From the NCBI GenBank assembly GCA_003232715.1, contig QIJG01000284.1, forward strand, positions 1-6,464: a stretch of DNA of 6,464 bases. Direction: 5' to 3'. The stretch is from Nitrospirota bacterium. Its GTDB lineage: Bacteria; Nitrospirota; Thermodesulfovibrionia; Thermodesulfovibrionales; JdFR-85. A program made the translations under genes and the position numbers. Numbering within the stretch: the first letter of the stretch is position 1; each line of letters begins with the position of its first letter. Below the pieces are notes generated by a model. It worked only from the letters and a program-made list of their open reading frames with translations. It searched no databases and was not told where the DNA came from. This document shows positions 1-6,334 of the stretch, in pieces.

Positions 1-50
1 TTGTTGTCAGTTAAACCTGTAACCCATAACTCGTAAAAACGGAGGATAAA

Positions 51-674
51 ATGCCAAGGGTTAGGAGGACAATAGTAAGCGTCTCTGACAAAACAGGGAT
101 TGAGGAGTTAGCAAGGACATTGAATGATCTCAGTGTAGAGATTCTATCAACCGGAGGGACCGCTATGAAGCTCAGAGAGATCGGGGTGCCGGTTGTTGAG
201 GTCTCTGACTACACGGGCTTTCCGGAAATGCTTGATGGACGGGTCAAGACCCTTCATCCGAAAATACACGCCGGGCTGCTTGCAAAAAGAGACAACCAGA
301 AACATGTTGATGAGTTAAAGGCCCAGGGGATAGAGCCAATAGATATGGTCGTTGTAAACCTTTACCCGTTTGAGGAAACCATCTCAAAACCGGATGTGAC
401 ATTTCAGGAGGCCATAGAGAACATTGATATCGGCGGACCAACCATGCTCCGGGCTGCAGCCAAGAACTTTGAGAGCGTTGCAGTTGTTGTTGATCCAGCT
501 GATTATGATATTATCCGTGAGGAGATGATAAGGCTTGGCGGAGAGATAAGTTACAAGACCCGGGTAAGGCTTGCCCAGAAGGTCTTCAGCCACACTTCTC
601 ATTATGATTCCCTGATTGCAAAATACCTCTCCGACGTAATACAGGAAAGCTGGACGGATACCAGCGATTTCTGA
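51..674 (+). CDS. purH: Stand-alone IMP cyclohydrolase (N-terminal domain of PurH)
   Basis: This 207-aa cytosolic enzyme should catalyse the last step of de novo purine synthesis, closing FAICAR to IMP. It has the whole MGS-like cyclohydrolase domain: STGGT at about 33-37, VSDYTGFPEMLDGRVKTLHP at 51-70, NLYPFE at 103-108, ENIDIGGP at 123-130, RAAAKN at 134-139 and the closing HTSHYD at 181-186. Lys66, Tyr105, Asp126 and Lys138 correspond to residues placed in the active site of the animal bifunctional enzyme. Bifunctional PurH is usually 510-530 aa; here the protein stops just after the cyclohydrolase domain, and I see no AICAR transformylase remnant in the following 185 nt. It is therefore best read as a naturally free-standing domain, with the transformylase encoded elsewhere. 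The start is supported by GGAGG at 41-45, five bases before the ATG. The symbol purH applies only to the first half of the usual protein. Confidence 0.93.
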   Translation: MPRVRRTIVSVSDKTGIEELARTLNDLSVEILSTGGTAMKLREIGVPVVEVSDYTGFPEMLDGRVKTLHPKIHAGLLAKRDNQKHVDELKAQGIEPIDMVVVNLYPFEETISKPDVTFQEAIENIDIGGPTMLRAAAKNFESVAVVVDPADYDIIREEMIRLGGEISYKTRVRLAQKVFSHTSHYDSLIAKYLSDVIQESWTDTSDF

Positions 675-728
675 TTGAAACAAGTGCAGTTTGTTCAATA
701 AGGCATGGAATAAACAAGCCTCGAAGAC

Positions 729-742
729 CCCGGGACACCGGG
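729..742 (+). other. Short inverted repeat in the gap between the IMP cyclohydrolase gene and purD
   Basis: CCCGG and CCGGG form a perfect 5-bp stem around the loop GACA. No T-run follows directly; the nearest one, seven or more T, starts at about 789, some 45 bases downstream. This makes it a poor intrinsic terminator as it stands. The rest of the 675-859 gap shows no gene, tRNA or riboswitch that I recognise. Confidence 0.3.
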
Positions 743-795
743 CAGATCGGAAATTGTTCATTCACCATTGCTCATCCGGCCTTTTCAGTTTTTTT

Positions 796-825
796 CTGAC
801 AGTGTTTTGTCCTTCCAGATACAAA
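796..825 (+). promoter_or_regulatory. Candidate promoter for purD
   Basis: CTGACA at 796-801 matches five of six bases of the -35 consensus. TACAAA at 820-825 matches four of six of the -10 consensus, with an 18-base spacer. Transcription would begin near 832 and leave a leader of about 28 bases carrying the ribosome binding site GAGGAGG at 846-852. The match is modest. purD could equally be read through from the upstream cyclohydrolase gene. Confidence 0.3.
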
Positions 826-859
826 ATGACGGATAAATGATTCCCGAGGAGGTTTTTTT

Positions 860-2137
860 ATGAAGGTTCTTGTTATAGGTGGCGGCGGCAGAGAACATGC
901 CATTGTGTGGAAACTCGCACAGAACCCCCGTGTTGACAGAATTTACTGTAGCCCCGGCAATGCAGGTATTTCAGAGATTGCCGAATGTATTGATATAAAT
1001 ATTGCTGATCATGAATCGCTCATTGACTTTGTCAAGTATGACTGGATAGACCTGACCATAGCAGGCCCTGAAGACCCGCTGACAAAGGGGATTGTTGATA
1101 AATTTGAACGCGAAGGCAGGAGGTGTCTTGGTCCGGTAAAGGATGCCGCCAGACTTGAGGCAAGCAAGGTCTTTGCAAAGGAGTTCATGAGGAAATACAA
1201 TATCCCCAGCGCCGAATACAAGACCTTTACCTCCTATATCCATGCTGAGGAGCATGTGAGGATGAAAGGGGCTCCCATAGTCATAAAGGCAGACGGCCTG
1301 GCCGCCGGTAAGGGCGTTTTCGTGGCCGGGACTATGGGTGAGGCAATAAGCGCACTGAGACTTATAATGAAGGAAAAGGCATTTGGCTCTGCAGGTGACC
1401 GGGTGGTTGTTGAGGAGTGTCTTGAGGGCGAAGAGGCCTCATACCTCGTCTTTACCGACGGAAAGACCATACTGCCGATGGCAAGTTCCCAGGACTACAA
1501 GCGGGTTTACGACAATGACGAAGGGCTGAATACCGGCGGGATGGGCGCTTACAGTCCAGCCCCGGTGATAACACCAGAGATTGAAAAGAAGATTATGGAC
1601 AGGGTTATGAAGCCTGCCATAAGGGGTTTGAAAAAGGAAGGGATAAAGTACAAGGGGATACTCTATGCAGGCATAATGTTAAGAGACGGGGAACCCTACG
1701 TGCTTGAGTTCAACTGCCGCTTCGGAGACCCGGAAACCCAGACGATCCTGACAAGACTTGACTCAGACCTCCTGGAGATATCCCTGGCCGTCACAGACGA
1801 AAAACTCTCCGACATCTCCCTTGAATGGAGACCGGAGGCATCCGTGTGTGTGGTCGCAGCATCCGGGGGTTATCCGGGTAAATACGAGACCGGCAAGGTG
1901 ATAACAGGGCTTGATGATGTCAAAAAAATGGAGGACACTGCTGTCTTTCATGCGGGCACGGCTTATAACGGCCAGGATATTCTGACGGCAGGCGGACGCG
2001 TGCTTGGTGTCACAGCCCTTGGAAAGGATATAAAGGAGGCAAGTGACAGGGCATATGAGGCGATCAGCAAGATACACTTTGAGGGGATGCACTACAGGAA
2101 GGATATTGCCAACAGGGCGATAAAGGATCAGAGATAA
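860..2137 (+). CDS. purD: Phosphoribosylamine-glycine ligase (GAR synthetase)
   Basis: PurD joins 5-phosphoribosylamine to glycine using ATP, giving glycinamide ribonucleotide, the second step of de novo purine synthesis in the cytosol. At 425 aa the protein has the normal full length. The N-terminal domain opens with the signature IGGGGREHA (6-14), followed by the linker and ATP-grasp domain: IVIKADGLAAGKGV at 140-153, VVVEECLEGEEAS at 182-194, LNTGGMGAYSP at 223-233 and the metal-binding segment LEFNCRFGDPETQ at 282-294. The C-terminal domain runs from about 327 to the end (AASGGYPG at 333-340). The usual SQDHKR motif reads SQDYKR (210-215), a His-to-Tyr change next to the ATP site that I would not call inactivating. 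The ATG is set by GAGGAGG at 846-852, seven bases upstream. The gene lies downstream of the IMP cyclohydrolase gene on the same strand and overlaps the 3' end of mutS2 by 10 bp. Confidence 0.97.
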   Translation: MKVLVIGGGGREHAIVWKLAQNPRVDRIYCSPGNAGISEIAECIDINIADHESLIDFVKYDWIDLTIAGPEDPLTKGIVDKFEREGRRCLGPVKDAARLEASKVFAKEFMRKYNIPSAEYKTFTSYIHAEEHVRMKGAPIVIKADGLAAGKGVFVAGTMGEAISALRLIMKEKAFGSAGDRVVVEECLEGEEASYLVFTDGKTILPMASSQDYKRVYDNDEGLNTGGMGAYSPAPVITPEIEKKIMDRVMKPAIRGLKKEGIKYKGILYAGIMLRDGEPYVLEFNCRFGDPETQTILTRLDSDLLEISLAVTDEKLSDISLEWRPEASVCVVAASGGYPGKYETGKVITGLDDVKKMEDTAVFHAGTAYNGQDILTAGGRVLGVTALGKDIKEASDRAYEAISKIHFEGMHYRKDIANRAIKDQR

Positions 2138-4521
2138 ACCACTGTTACTGCCTCACCCCCTTCATCTTCATCCCCCTTCCTGAAATCCCTCACAAGGGGA
2201 TGCCCTTTCAGATAATCACGGATAGCCGAGGAGAGTCTGCCTGTGCCTATGCCGTGAATTATCCTTACACTTTCAAGGCCGGCGATTGAGGCGTCATTGA
2301 GGTATCGCTCAAGCACGGAAAGGGCAGGGTCAACCCTCTGACCTATCAGGTTCAGTTTCCCTGAAACTCCCTCTGTGCTATCATCAACACCGGCTACACT
2401 CCGGATTGTTCCGACTGTGGAGGCTGCCTCATCAGCAGGTTCTGTCATTGGTTCTGCAAGCTCTCCGGCAGGGACCTCTATCTCGCGGCCCTTAACCACA
2501 ACCCTGCATCGTCCTGTCCTCCGGTTAACCGAGCGGACAATACCATTAACACCAAGCCTCCTGATACAGACGGTCCGACCCTCTCTGACTTCACTGAGTC
2601 CCGGGGTCTCCTCTGCTGCATACCTCTCCTGCTTCTGCCTGACCTCGGCAAGGCCATGGTCAAGAGACTTTAAAACCTCACCGGCCCTCCTGAGCTCGGA
2701 TTGTTTCAGTTGCTTTATAACATCACGGGCCTCCCTCTTTGCCTTCAGCAGTATCCCCTCTGCCTCTGTCAGGGTTCCCGAAAAAATCTCCTTCCTCTCA
2801 GCCCGTATCCTCTTGATCTCCTCTCTCAGTGAAGCACGAAGCCCTGTCAGCTCCTGCCTCAGGCGTGCAGTTTCTGCAAGCATTCGGTCAAGCTCCTCCC
2901 TCTTTCGCATCAGCTCTGCAAGCAGGGTCTCAACCCTTGCCCCTGACTCCTTCATAAGCCCGCGGGCCTCTCTTATCAGCTCCTGCGGCAGGCCGAGCCG
3001 TCCGGCTATCTCAAAGGCGTGGGACTGTCCCATCTCTCCAATAAGAAGTCTGTACGTGGGCCTGTAGGCAGGAAGGCCGTCTGAAATCTCCTCCTCCATC
3101 TGCATTGCACCGTTTATCATCCCCGTCTCTGTATGGGCAAAGGCCTTTAAGAGTCCGAGATGTGTTGATACAGCGGTAAGGGCACCGCGCCTCCTGAGCT
3201 CCCTGAGTATGGCACATGACAGAGGCCCCCCTTCCTCTGGGTCTGTCCCTGTGCCGAGCTCATCTATTATCACAAGGGTCTCCCTGTCACTGAGGGCCAG
3301 GATTTCGGATATGCGGCCTATGTGTGCAGAAAAGGTGGAGAGGTTCTGCTCAATGGACTGCTCGTCACCGATATCAGCAAGCACCTTGCCGAGCATGGGA
3401 AGGGTTGTACCTGATTCAGCGGGCAGGTGCATCCCGCAGAGGGCCATTATCTGCAGAACACCTACAGTTTTGAGGGCTACTGTTTTCCCACCTGTATTTG
3501 AGCCTGTTATCACTATACAGGAGTAGTCACTGCCAAGTTCAAAGTCCAGGGGCTGGAGCCTCTCTTCCTGACCAAACCTCCTCAATGCCTGCCACAGCAG
3601 GGGATGCCGGCCCTTCAGAACCCTTATGTATCCGTGTTCGTTAATCTCAGGTGGTGTCATCCCCATCATTTCTGAAAAGGCTGCAAGGGCCGCAATGCAG
3701 TCGATCCTCAGTACTGTATGATAGTCCTCGACTATCTCTGCAAGCACTTCCCTGAGCATGGCTGAGAGTCTTTTCAGTACCCTGAACTCCTCGACCTTCT
3801 CCTCTGCCCTCAGGGATTCAAGTTCATTACCAAGGGCCTGCGTCTCATAGGGTTCAACAAAAAGTGTCTCACCTGAATTTGAGATGTCATGAACTATCCC
3901 TTTCACATGCCCCTTTGAATCCCTCCTTACAGGAATGACCCACCTGTTGTTTCTCCCGGTTATATAGAACTCCTGCATGTGGGGCTTGAGGTCCCGCTTT
4001 CGAAGCAGGCTTTCAAGGCCTGCCCTGATCCGCTTGTCAAGGTGCCCAAGGCCCTCTCTTATGGCAGCAAGTGCAGGCGATGCCCTGTCAGCTATCCTGC
4101 CCTCCCTGTCAATAGAGGACTCTATTTCACGCTTGAGGTAGGCGTGGGTCCTGAGATGTGAGGCGATCTCACTGAGCATCGGGAGGGAGGGTTCGGCCCT
4201 CAAAAGGCCCTTTATATTTATGGCAGATGAGAAGAGGGACAGGAAATCCGTCAGCTCAGATGGGGCAAGCACGGAATCTGCGGGTCTTAACTTCTGAAAC
4301 AGGGGCGTCAGATCTTCAAAGTGCTCTATGCCAGGGTGTTTCCCCTCGGCCATGAGGTGTCTGCCCTCAGAGATAAGGTTGATCCGGTCCCTGATGCCCT
4401 TGATGTTGCTAATTGGTTTTATGTTGAGGACAAGGGTTTTTCCGGGTGAGGAAACGGCAAAGGCACCTGCCATCTCGAGTATCTTATTGAATTCAAGGAC
4501 TCGAAGGGTCTGTTTATCCAT
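2128..4521 (-). CDS. mutS2: Endonuclease MutS2 / ribosome-rescue Smr ATPase
   Basis: This is a MutS2-family ABC ATPase of 797 aa, within the family's usual size. MutS2 proteins lack the mismatch-recognition domain of MutS; in characterised species they suppress homologous recombination or act on collided ribosomes. Visible parts in order are the core/lever region (about 1-325), the Walker A loop GSNTGGKT at 340-347, the Walker B strand LVIIDELGTGTDP at 416-428, and a switch histidine region VSTH at 451-454. A long charged coiled coil follows at about 520-635, then a KOW-like segment at about 645-690 (GVNGIVRSVNRRTGRC), a poorly conserved linker, and a C-terminal Smr domain at about 723-797 with HGIGTG at 756-761. 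The Smr entry motif, typically LDLRG or LDLHG, reads LNLIG (723-727), and the segment after Walker B has GEMGQS where GxPGxS is common. The start ATG has only a weak site, AAGGGA at 4526-4531, four bases upstream. The gene follows tmk by 20 nt, so it is probably its operon partner. Confidence 0.95.
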   Translation of the reverse strand: MDKQTLRVLEFNKILEMAGAFAVSSPGKTLVLNIKPISNIKGIRDRINLISEGRHLMAEGKHPGIEHFEDLTPLFQKLRPADSVLAPSELTDFLSLFSSAINIKGLLRAEPSLPMLSEIASHLRTHAYLKREIESSIDREGRIADRASPALAAIREGLGHLDKRIRAGLESLLRKRDLKPHMQEFYITGRNNRWVIPVRRDSKGHVKGIVHDISNSGETLFVEPYETQALGNELESLRAEEKVEEFRVLKRLSAMLREVLAEIVEDYHTVLRIDCIAALAAFSEMMGMTPPEINEHGYIRVLKGRHPLLWQALRRFGQEERLQPLDFELGSDYSCIVITGSNTGGKTVALKTVGVLQIMALCGMHLPAESGTTLPMLGKVLADIGDEQSIEQNLSTFSAHIGRISEILALSDRETLVIIDELGTGTDPEEGGPLSCAILRELRRRGALTAVSTHLGLLKAFAHTETGMINGAMQMEEEISDGLPAYRPTYRLLIGEMGQSHAFEIAGRLGLPQELIREARGLMKESGARVETLLAELMRKREELDRMLAETARLRQELTGLRASLREEIKRIRAERKEIFSGTLTEAEGILLKAKREARDVIKQLKQSELRRAGEVLKSLDHGLAEVRQKQERYAAEETPGLSEVREGRTVCIRRLGVNGIVRSVNRRTGRCRVVVKGREIEVPAGELAEPMTEPADEAASTVGTIRSVAGVDDSTEGVSGKLNLIGQRVDPALSVLERYLNDASIAGLESVRIIHGIGTGRLSSAIRDYLKGHPLVRDFRKGDEDEGGEAVTVVYL

Positions 4522-4541
4522 TGCGTCCCTTGTGCGTGGCT

Positions 4542-5174
4542 TTAATCTGATCCATCAGGCAATATCTGATCTATCAATGCCCTGACTTCTGCAAATACAG
4601 CATCTATCGACCTTGAGGCATCCACCACCTTCACCCTTTCCGGTTCCTTGCGGGCAATGCTTGAAAAACCCCCTCTGACCCGTTCGTGAAATGCGATCTC
4701 CTCCATCTCAAACCGGTCCTTTTTTCCGGCATGGCTGTTCCTTTGAAGTCCTGCCCTTACATCAAGGTCAAGCAGTATTGTCAGCTCAGGCCATACACCG
4801 TCCCTTGCAACTGCATCAATCTCTCTTAGCATCTTAAGGTCAAGCCCCCGGCCAAAACCCTGATATGCCATGGTAGAGTCGGTAAAGCGGTCGCATAGGA
4901 CAACCTCTCCCATCTTCAGTGCCGGGGCTATCAGGTGGTGTACGTGCTCGGCCCTGTCGGCAAAACAGAGGAGCAGCTCTGTAACAGGGTGCATGTCCTC
5001 GTGTACGGGGTCAAGGAGGATCCTGCGTATCTCTTTTCCTGCAGCAGTATCCCCCGGCTCGTAGGTATGAATGACTTTGAACCCCTTTGAGGCAAGATAT
5101 TTTGATGCCATCTTTGAGACCGTGGACTTCCCTGAACCCTCAATGCCTTCAAAGGTGATAAAGACTCCCCTCAT
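4542..5174 (-). CDS. tmk: Thymidylate kinase (dTMP kinase)
   Basis: Tmk phosphorylates dTMP to dTDP with ATP, an essential step in making dTTP for replication. The protein has 210 aa, the normal length. The P-loop FEGIEGSGKST (8-18) lacks the arginine found in eukaryotic enzymes, so it looks like the bacterial type II form with its basic residues in the LID. The DR motif and dTMP contact region is CDRFTDSTMAYQGFGRG (94-110). The LID and following helix run from Arg145 through KKDRFEMEEIAFHERVR (151-167). The segment normally reading TREPGGT is TYEPGDT (37-43), so the conserved Arg is Tyr38 and a Gly is Asp42. The ATG overlaps the TGA of the upstream MetE-like fragment (ATGA at 5171-5174), and there is no good ribosome binding site of its own. 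Translation is therefore probably coupled to that fragment. mutS2 follows 20 nt downstream. Confidence 0.95.
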   Translation of the reverse strand: MRGVFITFEGIEGSGKSTVSKMASKYLASKGFKVIHTYEPGDTAAGKEIRRILLDPVHEDMHPVTELLLCFADRAEHVHHLIAPALKMGEVVLCDRFTDSTMAYQGFGRGLDLKMLREIDAVARDGVWPELTILLDLDVRAGLQRNSHAGKKDRFEMEEIAFHERVRGGFSSIARKEPERVKVVDASRSIDAVFAEVRALIDQILPDGSD

Positions 5175-5746
5175 TGCTTCATGGTCTCGCCGAGTGATTT
5201 CAGGAAAGAAAAGACCTGTTTGGCCTCTTCCTCCGTCCTGCTGCCGGCGCCGCAGGAGGGTGTAAGTATGGAGTGATTTACAACCATGTCTTCGGGGATT
5301 TTGGAAGAGAGGTCGTTGAGCCTGCCGAGAAGTCTCTCCTTCAGGACTTCAAGGCTCTCACCCTGTATAGCCCCTGTAGTCGGTATAATCCCCCATGCGA
5401 GATAACCACCCCTTCTGAAAAAACCATCCAGGTCATCCGTATATATCTGGAGGGTCTCAAAATAATCATAGGCATCAAAGTTCAGTATATCCACGCCCGT
5501 GCGAACCAGCATCCCCCAGTCAGCCTTTCCGCAGCAATGTATTCCTGCAAGACCGCCGGCAGAATGTATGGCCTCAACAGTGTCGCGCAGGAGTCTTTCA
5601 GCCTCTGCGGACTCAACACCTAAATAACTGCTGCTGCCTATTGCAGAGAGGATGGGCTCGTCAATAAATATAATCACCTTTTCAGCAAACGCCGAAAGCA
5701 CCTTCACCTGCCACTGGGCCTTTCGCTGAAGGAGAAGTGAGGCCAT
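5171..5746 (-). CDS. C-terminal fragment of MetE/UROD-like zinc protein
   Basis: This 191-aa piece is the second half of a barrel protein related to the catalytic domain of cobalamin-independent methionine synthase and to uroporphyrinogen decarboxylase. It contains VIIFIDEP (24-31) and GIHCCGKADW (68-77), where His70 and Cys72 match the HxC zinc ligands of MetE. FDAYDYF (90-96) and the third-Cys motif TPSCGAGS (162-169, Cys165) follow. The zinc site thus looks preserved, although the substrate is unknown. Nothing here is a complete MetE, which is more than twice as long even counting both halves of this gene. The reading frame stays open upstream of the ATG (GAVHM), so the first Met is only a possible start; an SD-like GGAGGGG lies at 5755-5761. 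The stop overlaps the tmk start by 4 bp. It is probably half of one interrupted gene rather than an independent gene. Confidence 0.6.
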   Translation of the reverse strand: MASLLLQRKAQWQVKVLSAFAEKVIIFIDEPILSAIGSSSYLGVESAEAERLLRDTVEAIHSAGGLAGIHCCGKADWGMLVRTGVDILNFDAYDYFETLQIYTDDLDGFFRRGGYLAWGIIPTTGAIQGESLEVLKERLLGRLNDLSSKIPEDMVVNHSILTPSCGAGSRTEEEAKQVFSFLKSLGETMKQ

Positions 5747-6153
5747 ATGTACCGCCCCTCCACATCCTTCAGTCCCAGTGTAAATGTCAGGGGACCTGTA
5801 ATCTGTCCCTTTAAGACCCGAAACCGCCTGCCTTTTATCTTATCCAGAAAGGCATAAAACCCCCTGGAGTATTCCTCTGAAATGGGAAAGTCCTCACCGG
5901 CTGAGTAAAGTTCGTAAAAACGGTTCAAATCGTCCTGCCCTGCCTGCTCAACCAGAACCTTTTCCCTGTCGGTATCCACTACAATCCCCGGCAACCCTTC
6001 TGTATACTGGGGAACCATGAACTCCTTGAAGGTGCGGTGAGGCAACTGGGGCCAGAATGGTATGTCACAGTGCTCAAGCACAAGCCTGACCGCCTCATCC
6101 GGGTCAGTAAAGGGAAGGCTTCCTATTCCTGTAGTCTCAAATGGTTTAATCAT
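5704..6153 (-). CDS. N-terminal fragment of MetE/UROD-like protein
   Basis: This reading frame of 149 codons begins with the N-terminus typical of the compact MetE-like family (ETTGIGSLPF at 6-15) and includes FWPQLPHR at 33-40 and LKGQITGPLTFTLGLKD at 114-130. The family-like sequence stops at about residue 134 (DVEGR). The last 15 residues, beginning YIWPHFSF, look like out-of-frame translation, because the same DNA in the other frame encodes the expected continuation. The ATG at 6151-6153 is chosen because the family N-terminus starts there, even though no clear Shine-Dalgarno sequence precedes it. It would be the first gene of the leftward group with tmk and mutS2. Function is not known; the fold alone is supported. 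On its own the fragment lacks the zinc-binding half and should be inactive. Confidence 0.55.
   Translation of the reverse strand: MIKPFETTGIGSLPFTDPDEAVRLVLEHCDIPFWPQLPHRTFKEFMVPQYTEGLPGIVVDTDREKVLVEQAGQDDLNRFYELYSAGEDFPISEEYSRGFYAFLDKIKGRRFRVLKGQITGPLTFTLGLKDVEGRYIWPHFSFSERPSGR
5755..5761 (-). promoter_or_regulatory. SD-like sequence before the internal ATG of the broken gene
   Basis: GGAGGGG on the minus strand lies eight bases before the ATG at 5744-5746 and could allow ribosomes to start the C-terminal fragment. It may be a coincidence of the coding sequence (Glu-Gly codons GAG GGG in the first frame). Confidence 0.25.
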
Positions 6154-6200
6154 ATGGGAAAAATTGCTGCATAACAGGACACCTGATCTCGATATCCTGA

Positions 6201-6227
6201 ATGCTACCTCAATGTCAGTATTGTCAA
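6201..6227 (-). promoter_or_regulatory. Weak candidate promoter for the leftward operon, with palindrome
   Basis: On the minus strand a perfect TTGACA (6222-6227) precedes TAGCAT (6201-6206) with a 15-base spacer, so the -10 element and the spacing are both poor. An 11-base perfect palindrome, TATTGTCAATA at 6219-6229, overlaps the -35 element and could be an operator. The rest of 6154-6334 holds a small hairpin (GACAG/CTGTC at 6292-6306). I see no riboswitch and no gene with a start codon there. Confidence 0.25.
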
Positions 6228-6334
6228 TAATACACCATTGACTGAAGGGGTGACAAGGTCTTCTGAGCAGTGATGAGATGGAACGAACGTTGACAGGTTT
6301 TCTGTCGGTAATCCTGGCAAGCAGTAAGGGTTCC

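Larger units (their letters stand above)
5171..6153 (-). pseudogene. Interrupted MetE/UROD-like gene (frameshift with small deletion)
   Basis: The two fragments above read as one protein of about 330-340 aa, the usual size of compact MetE-like proteins, broken near 5750-5760. On the minus strand one frame gives DVEGR and the other gives GGAVHMASLLLQRKAQWQ from overlapping bases. Relatives that I recall carry about ten further residues between these two segments, so the simplest reading is a deletion of roughly 30-35 bases whose length is not a multiple of three. The repeated-looking GGGGCGG at the junction could be the scar of a slip between short GCGG repeats. Natural inactivation, a consensus error or a true split gene cannot be told apart from this sequence alone. 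Confidence 0.6.

Noticed and set aside
1..50. The end of an upstream gene (a frame ending at TAA 34-36).
   Set aside because: Only eleven codons are visible, and the ending (THNS) does not match the C-terminus expected for PurH transformylase. All three frames have stops, so no gene can be supported.
586..768. A minus-strand open frame covering the end of the IMP cyclohydrolase gene and the gap before purD.
   Set aside because: No ribosome binding site or recognisable domain is present, and most of it is antisense to the conserved cyclohydrolase gene.
729..795. The CCCGG/CCGGG stem plus the later T-run as a Rho-independent terminator.
   Set aside because: About 45 bases separate the stem from the T-run, and no stem ends directly before the T-run.
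2173..2199. The CCCCTT/AAGGGG stem near the purD/mutS2 junction as a bidirectional terminator.
   Set aside because: It lies within mutS2 coding sequence, has a 15-base loop and only six pairs, and lacks a T-tract on either strand.
2375..3067. A long open frame on the + strand opposite mutS2 (about 230 codons).
   Set aside because: The translation is rich in Ser, Arg and Leu, as expected of the antisense of a biased gene, and has no recognisable motif. The minus-strand frame has clear MutS2 domains.
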